Part shown: piece by piece, positions 8,107 to 18,124 of the stretch | Layout of the letters: the number at the start of each line of letters is the position of its first letter | Numbering within the stretch: the first letter of the stretch is position 1 | Assembly: GCA_963844565.1 (NCBI GenBank) | Contig: CAWJON010000002.1 | Location: 1,674,001-1,738,000, forward strand | Origin: JAFEDN01 sp963844565 | GTDB taxonomy: Bacteria; Pseudomonadota; Gammaproteobacteria; Coxiellales; Coxiellaceae | DNA: 64,000 bases | Reading direction: 5' to 3' | Made by a program: the position numbers and the translations under genes | The notes under the pieces: model-generated | The model's input: only the letters and a program-made list of their open reading frames with translations | Told to the model about the DNA's origin: nothing | Database searches by the model: none

Positions 8107-9379
8107 AAGGAAACTCCATGGTGCAGGCATGAAGGTGTTTAGCAATTTCCAAATTTGACATTCGCTCAAAAATCTCATTACCAAAACCTGTGATCAATAG
8201 ATTCTTTGCGATATCTGGTTGAATACCTCGGCTTTGTAAATAAAATAAAGCATTTAAATCCAGATTTCCGACCGTCGCGCCGTGATTGCATTGTATATCT
8301 TTCGCATAAACCTCCAGCTCCGGTTTGGTATTGATTTCAGCCCGTGAGGATAATAATAAATTATGATTTTCTTGCTGAGCTTTTATTTGACGGGTATTAG
8401 CGGCGGCAATAATTTTACCATTGAAAACACCGCGCCCATAATCAGATAAAATCCCTTTATAATACTGTTTACTTGAAGTATGGTTTTGTTCATGGAGAAT
8501 GGACGTATGGTAATCCATGTATTGGTGGTCTTGTGGATAGTAGAATCCAATTAACTCACAATTTGAGCCAGCGCCTTGTAAAGAAATACTAATATCATCA
8601 CGACTGAATTCGCCACCTTTATTTAAATGAGCAGCTTTTACGGAGCTATCTTGTTGCTGTTGGATGAATGTATTGGACACATGAAAAGACTTTAAATTTT
8701 CCCGCTGCATTTTGTAATATTCAAATTGCGCTCGAGAAGCCACGGTTATATGCGTATAAATATTATTAAAATAAAGGCCCGAATTTGTCCCCACGTATTC
8801 TTCCAATAACTCAGCTTTACTCCCCTCACCGAGGGAAATCAAATGCCGAGGATAATTCATCCCACCTGCTTGCGTTGAGATATATAATAAGTGGATTGGT
8901 TTCGTTAAAATAATATGTGGAGGAACGGATAAATATAATCCATCATTCATCAATGCGCTATTTAATTGAGCGAAAGAATTTAAATTTTTCGGCTGAGAAA
9001 AAAACTTTTCTTTTACAAAATCCTCATGGCTCTTCAAAGCTTGAGATAAATTTGTTAAAATAACCCCTTGTGGCAAACCATTTAACTGCGAGTAAGTTGA
9101 GGAAAATTGGCCATTTATAAACACCAATCGATAGCTGTTCTGTAGAGAATATGACTCTATATCAATATTTGGGGCCAAATTCGGAGTTTCGTTTAAAAAT
9201 TTTTGTTGAGATAAATTTCGAAGATCGGCATATTTCCAATTCTCGTCATTTTTGGTCGGAAAACCATTAGCTAAAAATTGTTCGAGCTGCTCACTCCCCC
9301 ATGCACGTATTTTTTGATCATTTAAAACTAATGATCTGGACTGGGCATTTTTCAATAATTCGGCATCCCACATTTTCAT
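8093..9379 (-). CDS. sufD: Fe-S cluster assembly protein SufD
   Basis: SufD pairs with SufB and SufC in the SufBC2D scaffold. The 428-residue protein has the SufD beta-helix region and the C-terminal family signature (CNHGATVGNLDLNALFYLQSRG), where the histidine of the SufB-SufD interface lies. It overlaps sufC by one base and sufS by 14 bases. The protein looks complete, in contrast to its partner SufB. Confidence 0.94.
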   Translation of the reverse strand: MKMWDAELLKNAQSRSLVLNDQKIRAWGSEQLEQFLANGFPTKNDENWKYADLRNLSQQKFLNETPNLAPNIDIESYSLQNSYRLVFINGQFSSTYSQLNGLPQGVILTNLSQALKSHEDFVKEKFFSQPKNLNSFAQLNSALMNDGLYLSVPPHIILTKPIHLLYISTQAGGMNYPRHLISLGEGSKAELLEEYVGTNSGLYFNNIYTHITVASRAQFEYYKMQRENLKSFHVSNTFIQQQQDSSVKAAHLNKGGEFSRDDISISLQGAGSNCELIGFYYPQDHQYMDYHTSILHEQNHTSSKQYYKGILSDYGRGVFNGKIIAAANTRQIKAQQENHNLLLSSRAEINTKPELEVYAKDIQCNHGATVGNLDLNALFYLQSRGIQPDIAKNLLITGFGNEIFERMSNLEIAKHLHACTMEFPYAKE

Positions 9380-10134
9380 TACCGAGACCTCGATTCTTCT
9401 AGCAAGTCTTGGTAGCCTTGATTTTCCAAAAGAGTGGCTAGATTTTTATCGCCGGATTTGATAATACGGCCTTCTGCCAACACATGCACAAAATCCGGTT
9501 CAATATAATTCAATAAACGTTGATAATGGGTTACCACAATGACAGCACAGCCTGGATTCCTTAGACTATTAACACCTTTTGCTACAATTTGTAACGCATC
9601 GATATCTAAACCCGAATCGGTTTCATCCAGAATGGCAAGTTTTGGTGATAAAAGTAACATTTGTAAAATTTCATTACGTTTTTTTTCACCGCCCGAAAAG
9701 CCTTCATTAATTGAACGATTTAAAAACTTATCGTCCATTTCTAACAGCTTCATTTTATCTTTAGCAAATTTCATAAAATCAAAAGCATCCAAAGGCGGCT
9801 CGCCACGATGTTTGCGCAAACTATTCACCGCTGTCTTAAGAAAATAAGCATTATTTACGCCAGGAATCTCAACTGGATATTGAAACGCTAAAAATAACCC
9901 TGCCAGCGCACGCTCTTCTGGCGACAACCCCAATAACGATTTACCTAAAAAATGAATATCACCTTTTAAAATTTCATAGGCTTCACGGCCTGCTAAGATA
10001 TTGGCTAAGGTACTTTTTCCAGAACCATTCGGACCCATGATGGCATGAACTTCGCCTGGATTAACGGTCAGATTAATGCCTTTTAAAATCTCTACTTCTT
10101 TAACTCGAGCGTATAAATTATTTATTGATAACAT
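9379..10134 (-). CDS. sufC: SUF system ATPase SufC
   Basis: SufC is the ABC-type ATPase of the SufBC2D complex. The 251-residue protein has Walker A GPNGSGKST, the ABC signature FSGGEKKR, Walker B LAILDETDSGLD and the H-switch VVTHYQRLL. Length and motifs are normal. It starts 6 bases after the end of sufB and runs directly into sufD. Confidence 0.96.
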   Translation of the reverse strand: MLSINNLYARVKEVEILKGINLTVNPGEVHAIMGPNGSGKSTLANILAGREAYEILKGDIHFLGKSLLGLSPEERALAGLFLAFQYPVEIPGVNNAYFLKTAVNSLRKHRGEPPLDAFDFMKFAKDKMKLLEMDDKFLNRSINEGFSGGEKKRNEILQMLLLSPKLAILDETDSGLDIDALQIVAKGVNSLRNPGCAVIVVTHYQRLLNYIEPDFVHVLAEGRIIKSGDKNLATLLENQGYQDLLEESRSR

Positions 10135-10140
10135 GTTTCC

Positions 10141-11581
10141 TCACATACAACCTTCAAGACTTACTGCAATTAATTTTTGAGCTTCCACTGCAAATTCCAA
10201 AGGCAACTCTTTAAAAACTACTTTACAAAATCCATTCACAATCATGGAGACAGCATCTTCCAGTGAAATACCACGCTGCTGACAATAAAATAATTGATCT
10301 TCACCGATTTTAGTGGTTGAAGCTTCATGTTCGATTTAGCTGTAGGCATTTTTTACTTCGATATAAGGGAAAGTATGCGCTCCACAAGTATCGCCCACCA
10401 ATAACGAATCACATTGACTATAATTACGCGCTTCTTCTGCAGTTGGCGCTACTCGCACCAATCCACGGTAACTATTTTGCCCATGTCCCGCTGAAATGCC
10501 TTTGGCAATAATGGTGCTGGATGTATTTTTACCGATATGGATCATTTTGGTTCCCGTATCTGCTTGCTGATAATGACGGGTTAACGCCACCGAGTAAAAT
10601 TCACCCACTGAATGGTCACCTTGCAATATAACACTGGGATATTTCCAGGTAATTGCCGATCCAGTTTCAATCTGCGTCCAAGAAATCTTAGAATGGACAC
10701 CACGGCAAGCCCCTCGCTTGGTAACAAAATTATAAATACCACCCCGCCCTTTCTCATCCCCAGGATACCAATTTTGCACCGTAGAATATTTAATTTGTGC
10801 ATGATCCAATGCGATGAATTCGACTACCGCTGCATGCAATTGATTTTCATCACGCATCGGCGCTGTACAGCCTTCCAAATAGCTGACAGTGCTATCGTCA
10901 TCAGCAATAATCAAGGTTCGTCTCAAATTGACCAGTGTTCGCACTATTGATGCGAAAATAAGTCGACAATTCCATAGGGCAATGAACACCTTTGGGGATA
11001 TATACAAAAGATCCATCACTAAATACCGCCGAATTTAAAGCTGCAAAAAAATTATCACGATAAGGCACTATCGTCCCTAAATATTTTTTAATTAACTCTG
11101 GATGATTTTTAACTGCTTCTGAAAAAGAACAAAATATTACTCCAGCTTCAGCCAGTCGCTCTTTAAACGTAGTTGCTACCGATACACTGTCAAAAACAGC
11201 ATCGACAGCCACTCCCGCTAAACGGGCTCTTTCATGTAAAGGCACACCCAATTTCTCATAAGTTTCAAGCAATTTTGGGTCTACTTCTTCTAAACTTTTA
11301 AGTTTTGAAATTTTTGGCGCCGCATAATAGCTAATACTTTGAAAATCAATTGGATCATATTTAAGGTTTGCCCAATGTGGCGGACTTAATGTCAACCAAT
11401 GCCGATAAGCGTTTAATCGCCATTCAAGCAAAAATTCGGGTTCTTCTTTTTTTAAAGAAATAAGGCGAATGACGTCCTCATTTAAACCGGGAGGGAGCAT
11501 CTCAGTGTCGATATCAGTCACAAAACCATGTGGATAGGCTTGGTGAATGGCTTCATTTAAATATTTTTGTTTATCTGACAT
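10141..11581 (-). pseudogene. sufB: sufB with a +1 frameshift and an in-frame stop
   Basis: Conceptual translation gives a full SufB (about 480 residues). It starts MSDKQKYLNEAI, runs to ANTGQFE and, after a frame change, continues RTLIIAD to NAYS. It then meets TAA and goes on in the same frame as IEHEASTTKIGEDQLFYCQQRG to a natural TGA at 10141-10143. Removing one base at about 10921 restores the reading frame. Reading the TAA (about 10337-10339) as AAA gives the expected lysine. SufB is the core scaffold subunit of the pathway. Both lesions may be real decay or sequence errors, but neither lies in a long homopolymer. All the other suf genes are intact. Confidence 0.88.
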
Positions 11582-11981
11582 AAGTGTAAAGATCGGCTAA
11601 AGTATACTGTTTTAACACTTGTTGCAAAGCTTGATTGATCAACTGCCAGCGAGGTCGATTTTGGCAATGTTGATGGTGGATACACTGCTTATTGACTTGG
11701 CAGCATTCGGTTAAGGCGATATCACCATCAACAGCGGTAATAACATCTACCAAAGAGATATTATGGATCGGTTTGGTCATACAATAACCGCCTTTTACCC
11801 CTCTTACCGAGCTAACCAATTGAGCTTCATTTAAAAGTTTTAAAATTTTGCTCACTGTTGGCAAAGACAGCTGAGAATGTTTAGCCAACGCCGAAGCGCT
11901 CCAATAGTCGCCGTCGGCTTTTTGACTTAGACAGTTTAAAATCAAAAAAGCATAATCTGCTAATCGACTCATTTTAATCAT
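11571..11981 (-). CDS. Rrf2-family Fe-S regulator of the suf operon (IscR/SufR-like)
   Basis: The 136-residue protein has an N-terminal winged helix (MSRLADYAFLILN..., SLPTVSKILKLL, VRGVKGGY) and cysteines C94, C100 and C106. Their C-x5-C-x5-C spacing is that of the IscR [2Fe-2S] site. It leads the suf operon and overlaps sufB by 11 bases. It probably senses cluster status and represses its own operon through the palindrome just upstream; that is inference from position. Translation could also start at the second methionine (11972). Confidence 0.92.
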   Translation of the reverse strand: MIKMSRLADYAFLILNCLSQKADGDYWSASALAKHSQLSLPTVSKILKLLNEAQLVSSVRGVKGGYCMTKPIHNISLVDVITAVDGDIALTECCQVNKQCIHHQHCQNRPRWQLINQALQQVLKQYTLADLYTYVR

Positions 11982-11995
11982 AATTTTGGATTTCC

Positions 11996-12026
11996 CCGAT
12001 ATAGTACCAGTATTGTACTATATCGG
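11996..12026. promoter_or_regulatory. Perfect 12-bp palindrome upstream of the suf operon, probable Rrf2 operator
   Basis: CCGATATAGTAC at 11996-12007 and GTACTATATCGG at 12015-12026 are perfect inverted repeats with a 7-bp spacer, 15 bp upstream of the regulator start. The ATA...TAT edges resemble Rrf2/IscR type 1 sites. A possible minus-strand -10 box (TACAAT, 12012-12017) lies inside it, so binding would block the promoter. No T-run follows, which argues against a terminator. Confidence 0.65.
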
Positions 12027-12069
12027 AGTAGGTAAATCCAGGACGACGAGACGTGGAGAGCTTTGCGCG

Positions 12070-13974
12070 CTAGAAACGCGTGAAGCTATTGTTTTTATTA
12101 TCAGCAGGGATCGAGTTTTTCACCTTGGTAATAGAGCCCTCAGATTGTGAACGCTTAAGCGGGGACGACGCCAATAAAATATCCCTTTGGCTTGATAAAG
12201 TGGTAAGGGGAGCAACAGCTCGTTGAGGAATAACATTCTGAGCAGCAGATAAAGCACGGCTTAAATCAAGCACGATATCTTTTAATTCCTTAACGCTTGC
12301 TTTCAATTCGCTGATTTCGCCGGCGAGTTTCGCTATCTCACTGCTTTGAGTTCCAATCCCACTGGATGATTGTTTAATCACAGAAAATTTTTCCTCAATA
12401 TCTAAAGGCTCAATCACCTCTTTTGTTTGCCCAATCAGTATTGGCAAAGAACTAGACGAGGTCGCTCTATATGCAGATGAAGACGAAGACGAAGACGAGA
12501 TTGTGGAGGACTGAGGCGTAAGCGCGTCAAGGTAATCTGTAATTTTCTTGAAAGTATTTTCAGCTAATAATACCTGGTACAACTGAGTTAAAGCTTGAAT
12601 GGAAATTGAGTTTAAATTTTTTACGGTTTTCGCATCATTTAAACATTGCTTTACAGAATTCAATAGTAGAGTTCTATCGATTTGCGAATCTTTTAGCATA
12701 TCATAAATTGTTTTAGGTATTTTGGGGCGATTATCTCCATATAAACCGGGAAATCTTCCAGAATTAGGTTTGATTAAACCAGCTTTAATCTGCTCATAAT
12801 AAGCTTGTAGACAATTAGAAATACCTTTTTCTTTAATTTCTTTAGACAAAGCCTCTGCATTCAAGGTTTGGCCGTCATCAAGGAAAGTCGGAACGAAGCG
12901 CGCATGCACAAGGCTGATCGCTGATGGGTTACCGAGTCGCACGCTCATTAACAAAAAGTACATACCATTTATCCAATTTCGAACCTCAGGAAATGCTGCG
13001 GACTTGATCTCATTAGATGATGATTGTGAAGAATTGGTAGGGGTGCTAATCGGCGTGAATAGACATTCACCAACAAATTGAAGTTGATATTTATCATAGT
13101 TGAGGTGTTCAGCTACCATCTCAGGAGAAAGTGTTTCAAAACAATCCGTGACAATTTTTCTAACTGTTGAGACAGGTTTGCCATCTGATAGCCGAACTGA
13201 AAACATCCCTCTCAAAAATTTGATCCTTTCCAGCAACTGAGTTAAAGCAACAGGGTCCCTGCTTTGACCCACGCTTACCTTTTCTTGTACATCGGTTAGA
13301 AGCTTTAGCCATTCTTCATAATTTCCGCGAATGGGTAACTTTAAAAGTAATTTTAATACAGCGTTTGGATCTTTATTTATTGTTTCTATTGGATTATTTA
13401 AAAAATCTTTTAAAACTGTAAATATTTGGATTAATTCTACCTTTTCTAAATAAAGAATTGAAGTGGTCGTGTTGAGAGCACCTGTTAATTGTTGCCAGAA
13501 TTTTTCGGTATTTACTGTTCGAATATAACTTAGAGGTGAGATTGCTCCCAAAAATAAAAAAATACAAGCAGAATCATGAGCCTTAACAATTGTTGTCAGA
13601 GCATCTTCACTAGTTGAATTAAAAAAATAGTTAATTAAAGCAGGGTCTGTTTTACCCAGCATTATTTCAAATGCTCTATTATCTAAAGACATCATATCTG
13701 ATATTGAATTCCTTCTCAAATATTCATTTAAAGTAGCAGGTGAAATCTTATCAATAATAGATTTAAAAGATTTTTGTTCCCTAGGAGAAAGACTATACCA
13801 AGTAAAATCCTTAAGAATCATGCTCAAGTTAGTATCAGGGGAGTGATTATTCTTTCTAAGAAGTAGCATTTGACCGAATGACTCATCTGAAATACTTTTA
13901 AGCTCATCAGAATCAAAATCTAGAAAAGGAATTCTTTCAGCTAAAGGTGTTTTTTTAAATTCTTCATTTTTCAT
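12070..13974 (-). CDS. Unknown 634-residue protein, effector-like
   Basis: I recognise no enzymatic domain. The protein is soluble and mostly helical. It has a serine-rich linker at about residues 487-515 (runs of S), then a predicted coiled coil (about 545-580, KLAGEISELKASVKELKDI), and a basic, serine-rich tail ending SFTRF. No signal peptide or membrane segment is seen. The layout (large helical body, low-complexity linker, coiled coil) is common among Dot/Icm effectors in Legionellales, but that role is inference. It lies between the suf operon and another large unknown gene on the same strand, separated by 96 bases, and may share a promoter with it. Confidence 0.7.
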   Translation of the reverse strand: MKNEEFKKTPLAERIPFLDFDSDELKSISDESFGQMLLLRKNNHSPDTNLSMILKDFTWYSLSPREQKSFKSIIDKISPATLNEYLRRNSISDMMSLDNRAFEIMLGKTDPALINYFFNSTSEDALTTIVKAHDSACIFLFLGAISPLSYIRTVNTEKFWQQLTGALNTTTSILYLEKVELIQIFTVLKDFLNNPIETINKDPNAVLKLLLKLPIRGNYEEWLKLLTDVQEKVSVGQSRDPVALTQLLERIKFLRGMFSVRLSDGKPVSTVRKIVTDCFETLSPEMVAEHLNYDKYQLQFVGECLFTPISTPTNSSQSSSNEIKSAAFPEVRNWINGMYFLLMSVRLGNPSAISLVHARFVPTFLDDGQTLNAEALSKEIKEKGISNCLQAYYEQIKAGLIKPNSGRFPGLYGDNRPKIPKTIYDMLKDSQIDRTLLLNSVKQCLNDAKTVKNLNSISIQALTQLYQVLLAENTFKKITDYLDALTPQSSTISSSSSSSSAYRATSSSSLPILIGQTKEVIEPLDIEEKFSVIKQSSSGIGTQSSEIAKLAGEISELKASVKELKDIVLDLSRALSAAQNVIPQRAVAPLTTLSSQRDILLASSPLKRSQSEGSITKVKNSIPADNKNNSFTRF

Positions 13975-14070
13975 AATATAAATCCTTAGAAATTTTAATA
14001 ATTAGAGACTATTATGACATCATCCCCTGGCAATTTCAATACTATTTTGTAATTTAACTTGCTTCACGTA

Positions 14071-17000
14071 TCAATGCGGTAAGTTCACTTTAAGAATTGG
14101 TTCATATACAAACTTAGAAGCGGGCTCAACCACATTTTTTCTTGACCAGAGGAGAAATGGAGAGGCCAAAAAGGAGACCCAATTACCAAAGGTTGAGCAA
14201 GCAGGCACAAGCGTCGACTGATAAACTTGCCATTTCGAGATTAAAACTTGATTTAGGGTTTGTGGCAAAAAATCAAAAGCACCTAGCATAGTCAGCTCAA
14301 AAATAAGGTTAAGGTCCAAAGAATAGTGGAATAAGGCGGCATTTCCTTGCAATGCTTGTTTAAAATTATTAAGCAGTTTATTTTTTAATAAAAAATTATA
14401 CGTATCAGGAGCAGAATGCTTGATTTCAATTTTGGAAAAACACTCTTCAAATTGACTTAATGTTAACATAATCAAGAATATTTCGATTAGGGTATTATTT
14501 TTTCCTTTTCTTTTAAGCGGCTTAATCATTTTAATATAATAATTCTTTGCTAAAGGATCAGCTACAATAAGTGAGGGCGCTTGATCACAAATCGTTTGAA
14601 TTCTTTTTTGAGCAGTCAGGTCAACTTTTGCATCGAATAATAAAATGTCTTTTGAAAGTTGAAATAAAGTTCTCAGCGACTGCTCTATAGGAGGTTTTAT
14701 GGCGGCATTTTTCACAAAATATTTTTTGAACCCATAAAGAATAGTGTCATAATAACTTAGGTAGTTTTTATCATCTTTTTCTCGAGCGGAATGATTGAAA
14801 CGTGCGGTTATAAATAAGGTTTGCAACGATGGTCCTGTTAAAATGTCCACCCACTCATTCTCCGCAAACTTGATCTTATCTCTTGCAGAAAACAGTCTAA
14901 AGATACGCTTCCCATCAAATACAATATTTAAAATATACAAGGCTACATCTACAATAAAGGAAGGTAATTTTTGGATTGAACCACCAGACTGCAAAGCATT
15001 TAAAATTAAAATAACCTCTTCTTTTGCCTTTGGATAAATTTTCAGCAACATGCGCTCTACATTATTTTTTATTTCTGGCTGGCTTAATAATAATTGTGCA
15101 CGTTGAAAATTTTTAACATATTGCAAAGGCGGAGGCACACCTTTCTTGACTGCCATAACAAATTCTTCAGCAAAAGGATCAACATGAATACTTATTTTTG
15201 GTCTTTTCTCTGACCAATCAATTGTGACATATAGAATATCATTCACCAGATCGAGCTCTAGAATGTCTTGCTCTACATCCTTTTTACATAATCTAATTTC
15301 GACAATTTCTTGTTCTGGCATTTCCACAGTATACAATTCAGCGGTTTTCAGCAGAGATTTGTTATATGAATATACAAATTCCTCTCCTTTATTAGCTAAC
15401 TCTTTAAAATATGCTTCAGCATTAAATACAAGCCCAAGTTTAGTTTTCGCCCTCAAATCAAGATCACCAGTTCCTTCTATCTTTATTTGCAACAAGGTTG
15501 ACAACACATGTCCGCCAACTGCATCAATCGTGACTTTAGGATCAGATAAGTATGAATAATAAGAAAATAAAATATAATTTTCCCAAAGGCGATAAGTTTT
15601 TTCATAACCCGGAAGAAAAAAATCATACTCTTTTCCCGATAATTTTTTAAATTCCTCTGCTAAATCTATCATCAGCTCAGGAACAATAGAATCAATATTA
15701 TTTTCCATTTTCCCAATAGAAGAAAAAGAGTCATTGTCACCACCTATGGACTCTGTGCTTGCAGCGGCCAAGGAAACGGATTTAACCTCTCGCCCAACTA
15801 AATCAAGATTAAATTTTTTCGACTCTGTCTCAGCCTTAACTTTATGCTTAGAATCAGAATTATTTATATATTTTTTTCGGTTATAGTCTTTTCTATTTAT
15901 ACTGTCAATCGTATTATCTTTTTTATGTACCTTTACTTCGCAAAATATTTTGATGAAAAAATCTTTAAAGTATAAGGTTATACTTATACCTTTTTTAATT
16001 TCAACCCTATCCGCATTGAAGTCATTTAAATATTTTTCTAAATCCTTAAAAGAGACATAAACTTTCAGTTCATTGCAATCCGGTCGATGTGAAATACGAA
16101 TTTTTTTATATTTTTTACGTAAGTGCATATTTATTTTTGCAACTTTCTCATTGATTTTTGACAATGTTTTGTGATTATGAGATTTCTTTTTTTCCTCAAA
16201 GTTTCCCATTAAACAGATTTTTTTTTCATATGAAGAATTTTTATTATCAGATTTTTCTTTACTCCCCGCAACGGGATTAGGTATCTTATTAGCTTTCAAT
16301 TCTTTCGAATCAAATTGCCTTTTTTTTGGCTTTACTAAATAAATACGTTCATCGTTTTTCAGATTATAAATAATAAAATTTTCATTAAGAATTTCCATCA
16401 ATTCAAAATTAACATCTTTTCTATATAGGGCAATAGATCCAACGTAATCAGAGTGAATTGGAAGTGATCCATCTGATTTTGTAAGATACAAACCTTCTGA
16501 TACAGAAAAATAGAATAAATCATCATTGATTTTTAAAAACTTTAAACGATTAAAAATCAGAAATGTATTTTCGATGATCAGAATCAATTGATTGATAAAA
16601 TTTTCGTCACTTATTTTTATAATTCTAAAAGGTAAAATAAAGCTGGTTTTGCTATTTTTCTCATCATAATTATATTCTAAAAAATGACGCAATGTATTTC
16701 TTAAAATTTTTAAAATAACTTTATCATCATCTGAATTAATAACATCTGTATTCATATCGACATCAAAAAATTTACGTATCGCTAATTTATTTTTCAAACT
16801 TTGAAAAATATTAAACAATGGATTGAAATAAAAAATATCATTCAGAAAATCTAAACTGGTAGAAAAAAATTGATAAGAAAATAACAAATAAGATTGCGGA
16901 TAAAAATCTTGTCGATACTGACTTTTCAGAGAACGGTAATGTGAGATAGTTTTCTCAATCAATAATCGCGCCTGATTCTGATTTTCAGTAATCTCATTAA

Positions 17001-17949
17001 GCCTGTCAAACACCTGAAAAGAAAACGTCCTAAGAAAATCCCAGACAACAGTTACGGAGATCGGATAAAATTTTTCGGTGAAAAAACCCAATAAAATAGT
17101 CAATCCACTTAAAAGCATATCCGATTTCACCGTCATGAGCTCTAAATCAGGAAATTTTTGAGGCATGAATTTAAGAAGGTAGGTTTTTAAAATAATATCA
17201 ACATAAAAAGCAATCAAATAATCGGTATTAAAAGCAAAGATTATACCCAAACTCATCAGCTTAGAGATTATGCCATACTTCAATATGTTAAGAAGATCAC
17301 CCGAACAAATTTCCAATTTCTCTTCCTTAACATCAGAATTTCTTGTCTTTAACGTTGGATAAATTTGAGTGCCGTTATTATATCTAATTGATAGAATAAA
17401 ATCTTCAAATACCTCCAATTGCGATTTTTTAAAGTGATATCTTGATGAAAAATAAACCTTGTAAGGAATAGAATCCACTCTGAAATTATGCTTCCATTTA
17501 GTTTTTGTTTGGCTATTAATTTTTTCCAATCGTTCCATATTTTTTTCATAAAAATAGGTGAGATCGGATAAATCTCTTAAAAAATTATCTCTAAATTTAA
17601 TGACTCTGTGTCTGATAGCGCAGTCAAAATAGGTGACTATCGGATCAAAATACCCATTTCTTTGTTCGATTTTTATTTGCCTACTATTTAGTTCCGAGTA
17701 TTTTACCGAAAAATTAGCGAACTTTTGATTTAGATTTTTTTGTAATAATCTTACTGCTTGATGCGCCAACACATCAGGAAAATCATCTTTGAAAATAAAA
17801 ACAAAAAATTGATTCACCTTGCTTTCTTTCCAAGAAATCGGCAAAACACTGGCAACGATTTTTTTGATATCGGCTTCAGGATGATAGGGAGTTAACAGGC
17901 TTGAAAAGCTAACAGGAGTTTCCGCCTGAAGGCAGTCTTTTTTACTCAT
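14071..17949 (-). CDS. Unknown 1292-residue protein with a poly(A)-polymerase-like nucleotidyltransferase motif
   Basis: This is the largest gene of the window and is strikingly rich in Lys, Ile, Asn and Phe. The N-terminal 550 residues are helical with hydrophobic stretches (about 205-285). A basic linker follows (about 545-720). Residues 805-835 read VGG (811-813), then HVLSTLL, then GTGDLDL with D829 and D831. This spacing matches the GG...D-x-D of class II nucleotidyltransferases (CCA-adding enzymes, poly(A) polymerases). About 80 residues later comes a strand-rich part ending IHVDPFAEEF that could match the rest of that fold. Function and substrate are unknown; the nucleotidyltransferase link is motif-based inference. 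Confidence 0.72.
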   Translation of the reverse strand: MSKKDCLQAETPVSFSSLLTPYHPEADIKKIVASVLPISWKESKVNQFFVFIFKDDFPDVLAHQAVRLLQKNLNQKFANFSVKYSELNSRQIKIEQRNGYFDPIVTYFDCAIRHRVIKFRDNFLRDLSDLTYFYEKNMERLEKINSQTKTKWKHNFRVDSIPYKVYFSSRYHFKKSQLEVFEDFILSIRYNNGTQIYPTLKTRNSDVKEEKLEICSGDLLNILKYGIISKLMSLGIIFAFNTDYLIAFYVDIILKTYLLKFMPQKFPDLELMTVKSDMLLSGLTILLGFFTEKFYPISVTVVWDFLRTFSFQVFDRLNEITENQNQARLLIEKTISHYRSLKSQYRQDFYPQSYLLFSYQFFSTSLDFLNDIFYFNPLFNIFQSLKNKLAIRKFFDVDMNTDVINSDDDKVILKILRNTLRHFLEYNYDEKNSKTSFILPFRIIKISDENFINQLILIIENTFLIFNRLKFLKINDDLFYFSVSEGLYLTKSDGSLPIHSDYVGSIALYRKDVNFELMEILNENFIIYNLKNDERIYLVKPKKRQFDSKELKANKIPNPVAGSKEKSDNKNSSYEKKICLMGNFEEKKKSHNHKTLSKINEKVAKINMHLRKKYKKIRISHRPDCNELKVYVSFKDLEKYLNDFNADRVEIKKGISITLYFKDFFIKIFCEVKVHKKDNTIDSINRKDYNRKKYINNSDSKHKVKAETESKKFNLDLVGREVKSVSLAAASTESIGGDNDSFSSIGKMENNIDSIVPELMIDLAEEFKKLSGKEYDFFLPGYEKTYRLWENYILFSYYSYLSDPKVTIDAVGGHVLSTLLQIKIEGTGDLDLRAKTKLGLVFNAEAYFKELANKGEEFVYSYNKSLLKTAELYTVEMPEQEIVEIRLCKKDVEQDILELDLVNDILYVTIDWSEKRPKISIHVDPFAEEFVMAVKKGVPPPLQYVKNFQRAQLLLSQPEIKNNVERMLLKIYPKAKEEVILILNALQSGGSIQKLPSFIVDVALYILNIVFDGKRIFRLFSARDKIKFAENEWVDILTGPSLQTLFITARFNHSAREKDDKNYLSYYDTILYGFKKYFVKNAAIKPPIEQSLRTLFQLSKDILLFDAKVDLTAQKRIQTICDQAPSLIVADPLAKNYYIKMIKPLKRKGKNNTLIEIFLIMLTLSQFEECFSKIEIKHSAPDTYNFLLKNKLLNNFKQALQGNAALFHYSLDLNLIFELTMLGAFDFLPQTLNQVLISKWQVYQSTLVPACSTFGNWVSFLASPFLLWSRKNVVEPASKFVYEPILKVNLPH

Positions 17950-18124
17950 AACTCACGTACCTGATTATTTTACTTCTGTTGACTTCTAATAGATTGATAT
18001 AGTTACAGTCTTTTATTTCAATTCTTCGTATATCTTACTCGATTTAACCTCAAAAATACAACAAGGTTCTCAGTCATGTAAATTTCTGTTACAATCTGGC
18101 CACGCCTTGAATAAGGAAAAGATC

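Noticed and set aside
9539..9847. Plus-strand frame opposite sufC
   Set aside because: It is the antisense shadow of a clear ABC ATPase gene.
10612..10950. Plus-strand frame of 112 codons opposite sufB
   Set aside because: It lies antisense to conserved SufB sequence and has no recognisable features.
10141..11581. Programmed frameshifting to make full SufB
   Set aside because: There is no slippery heptamer at the frame change and a separate TAA follows further on, so decay or sequence error is simpler.
15224..15559. Plus-strand frame of 111 codons inside the giant gene
   Set aside because: It is opposite a much longer coding frame and low in complexity.
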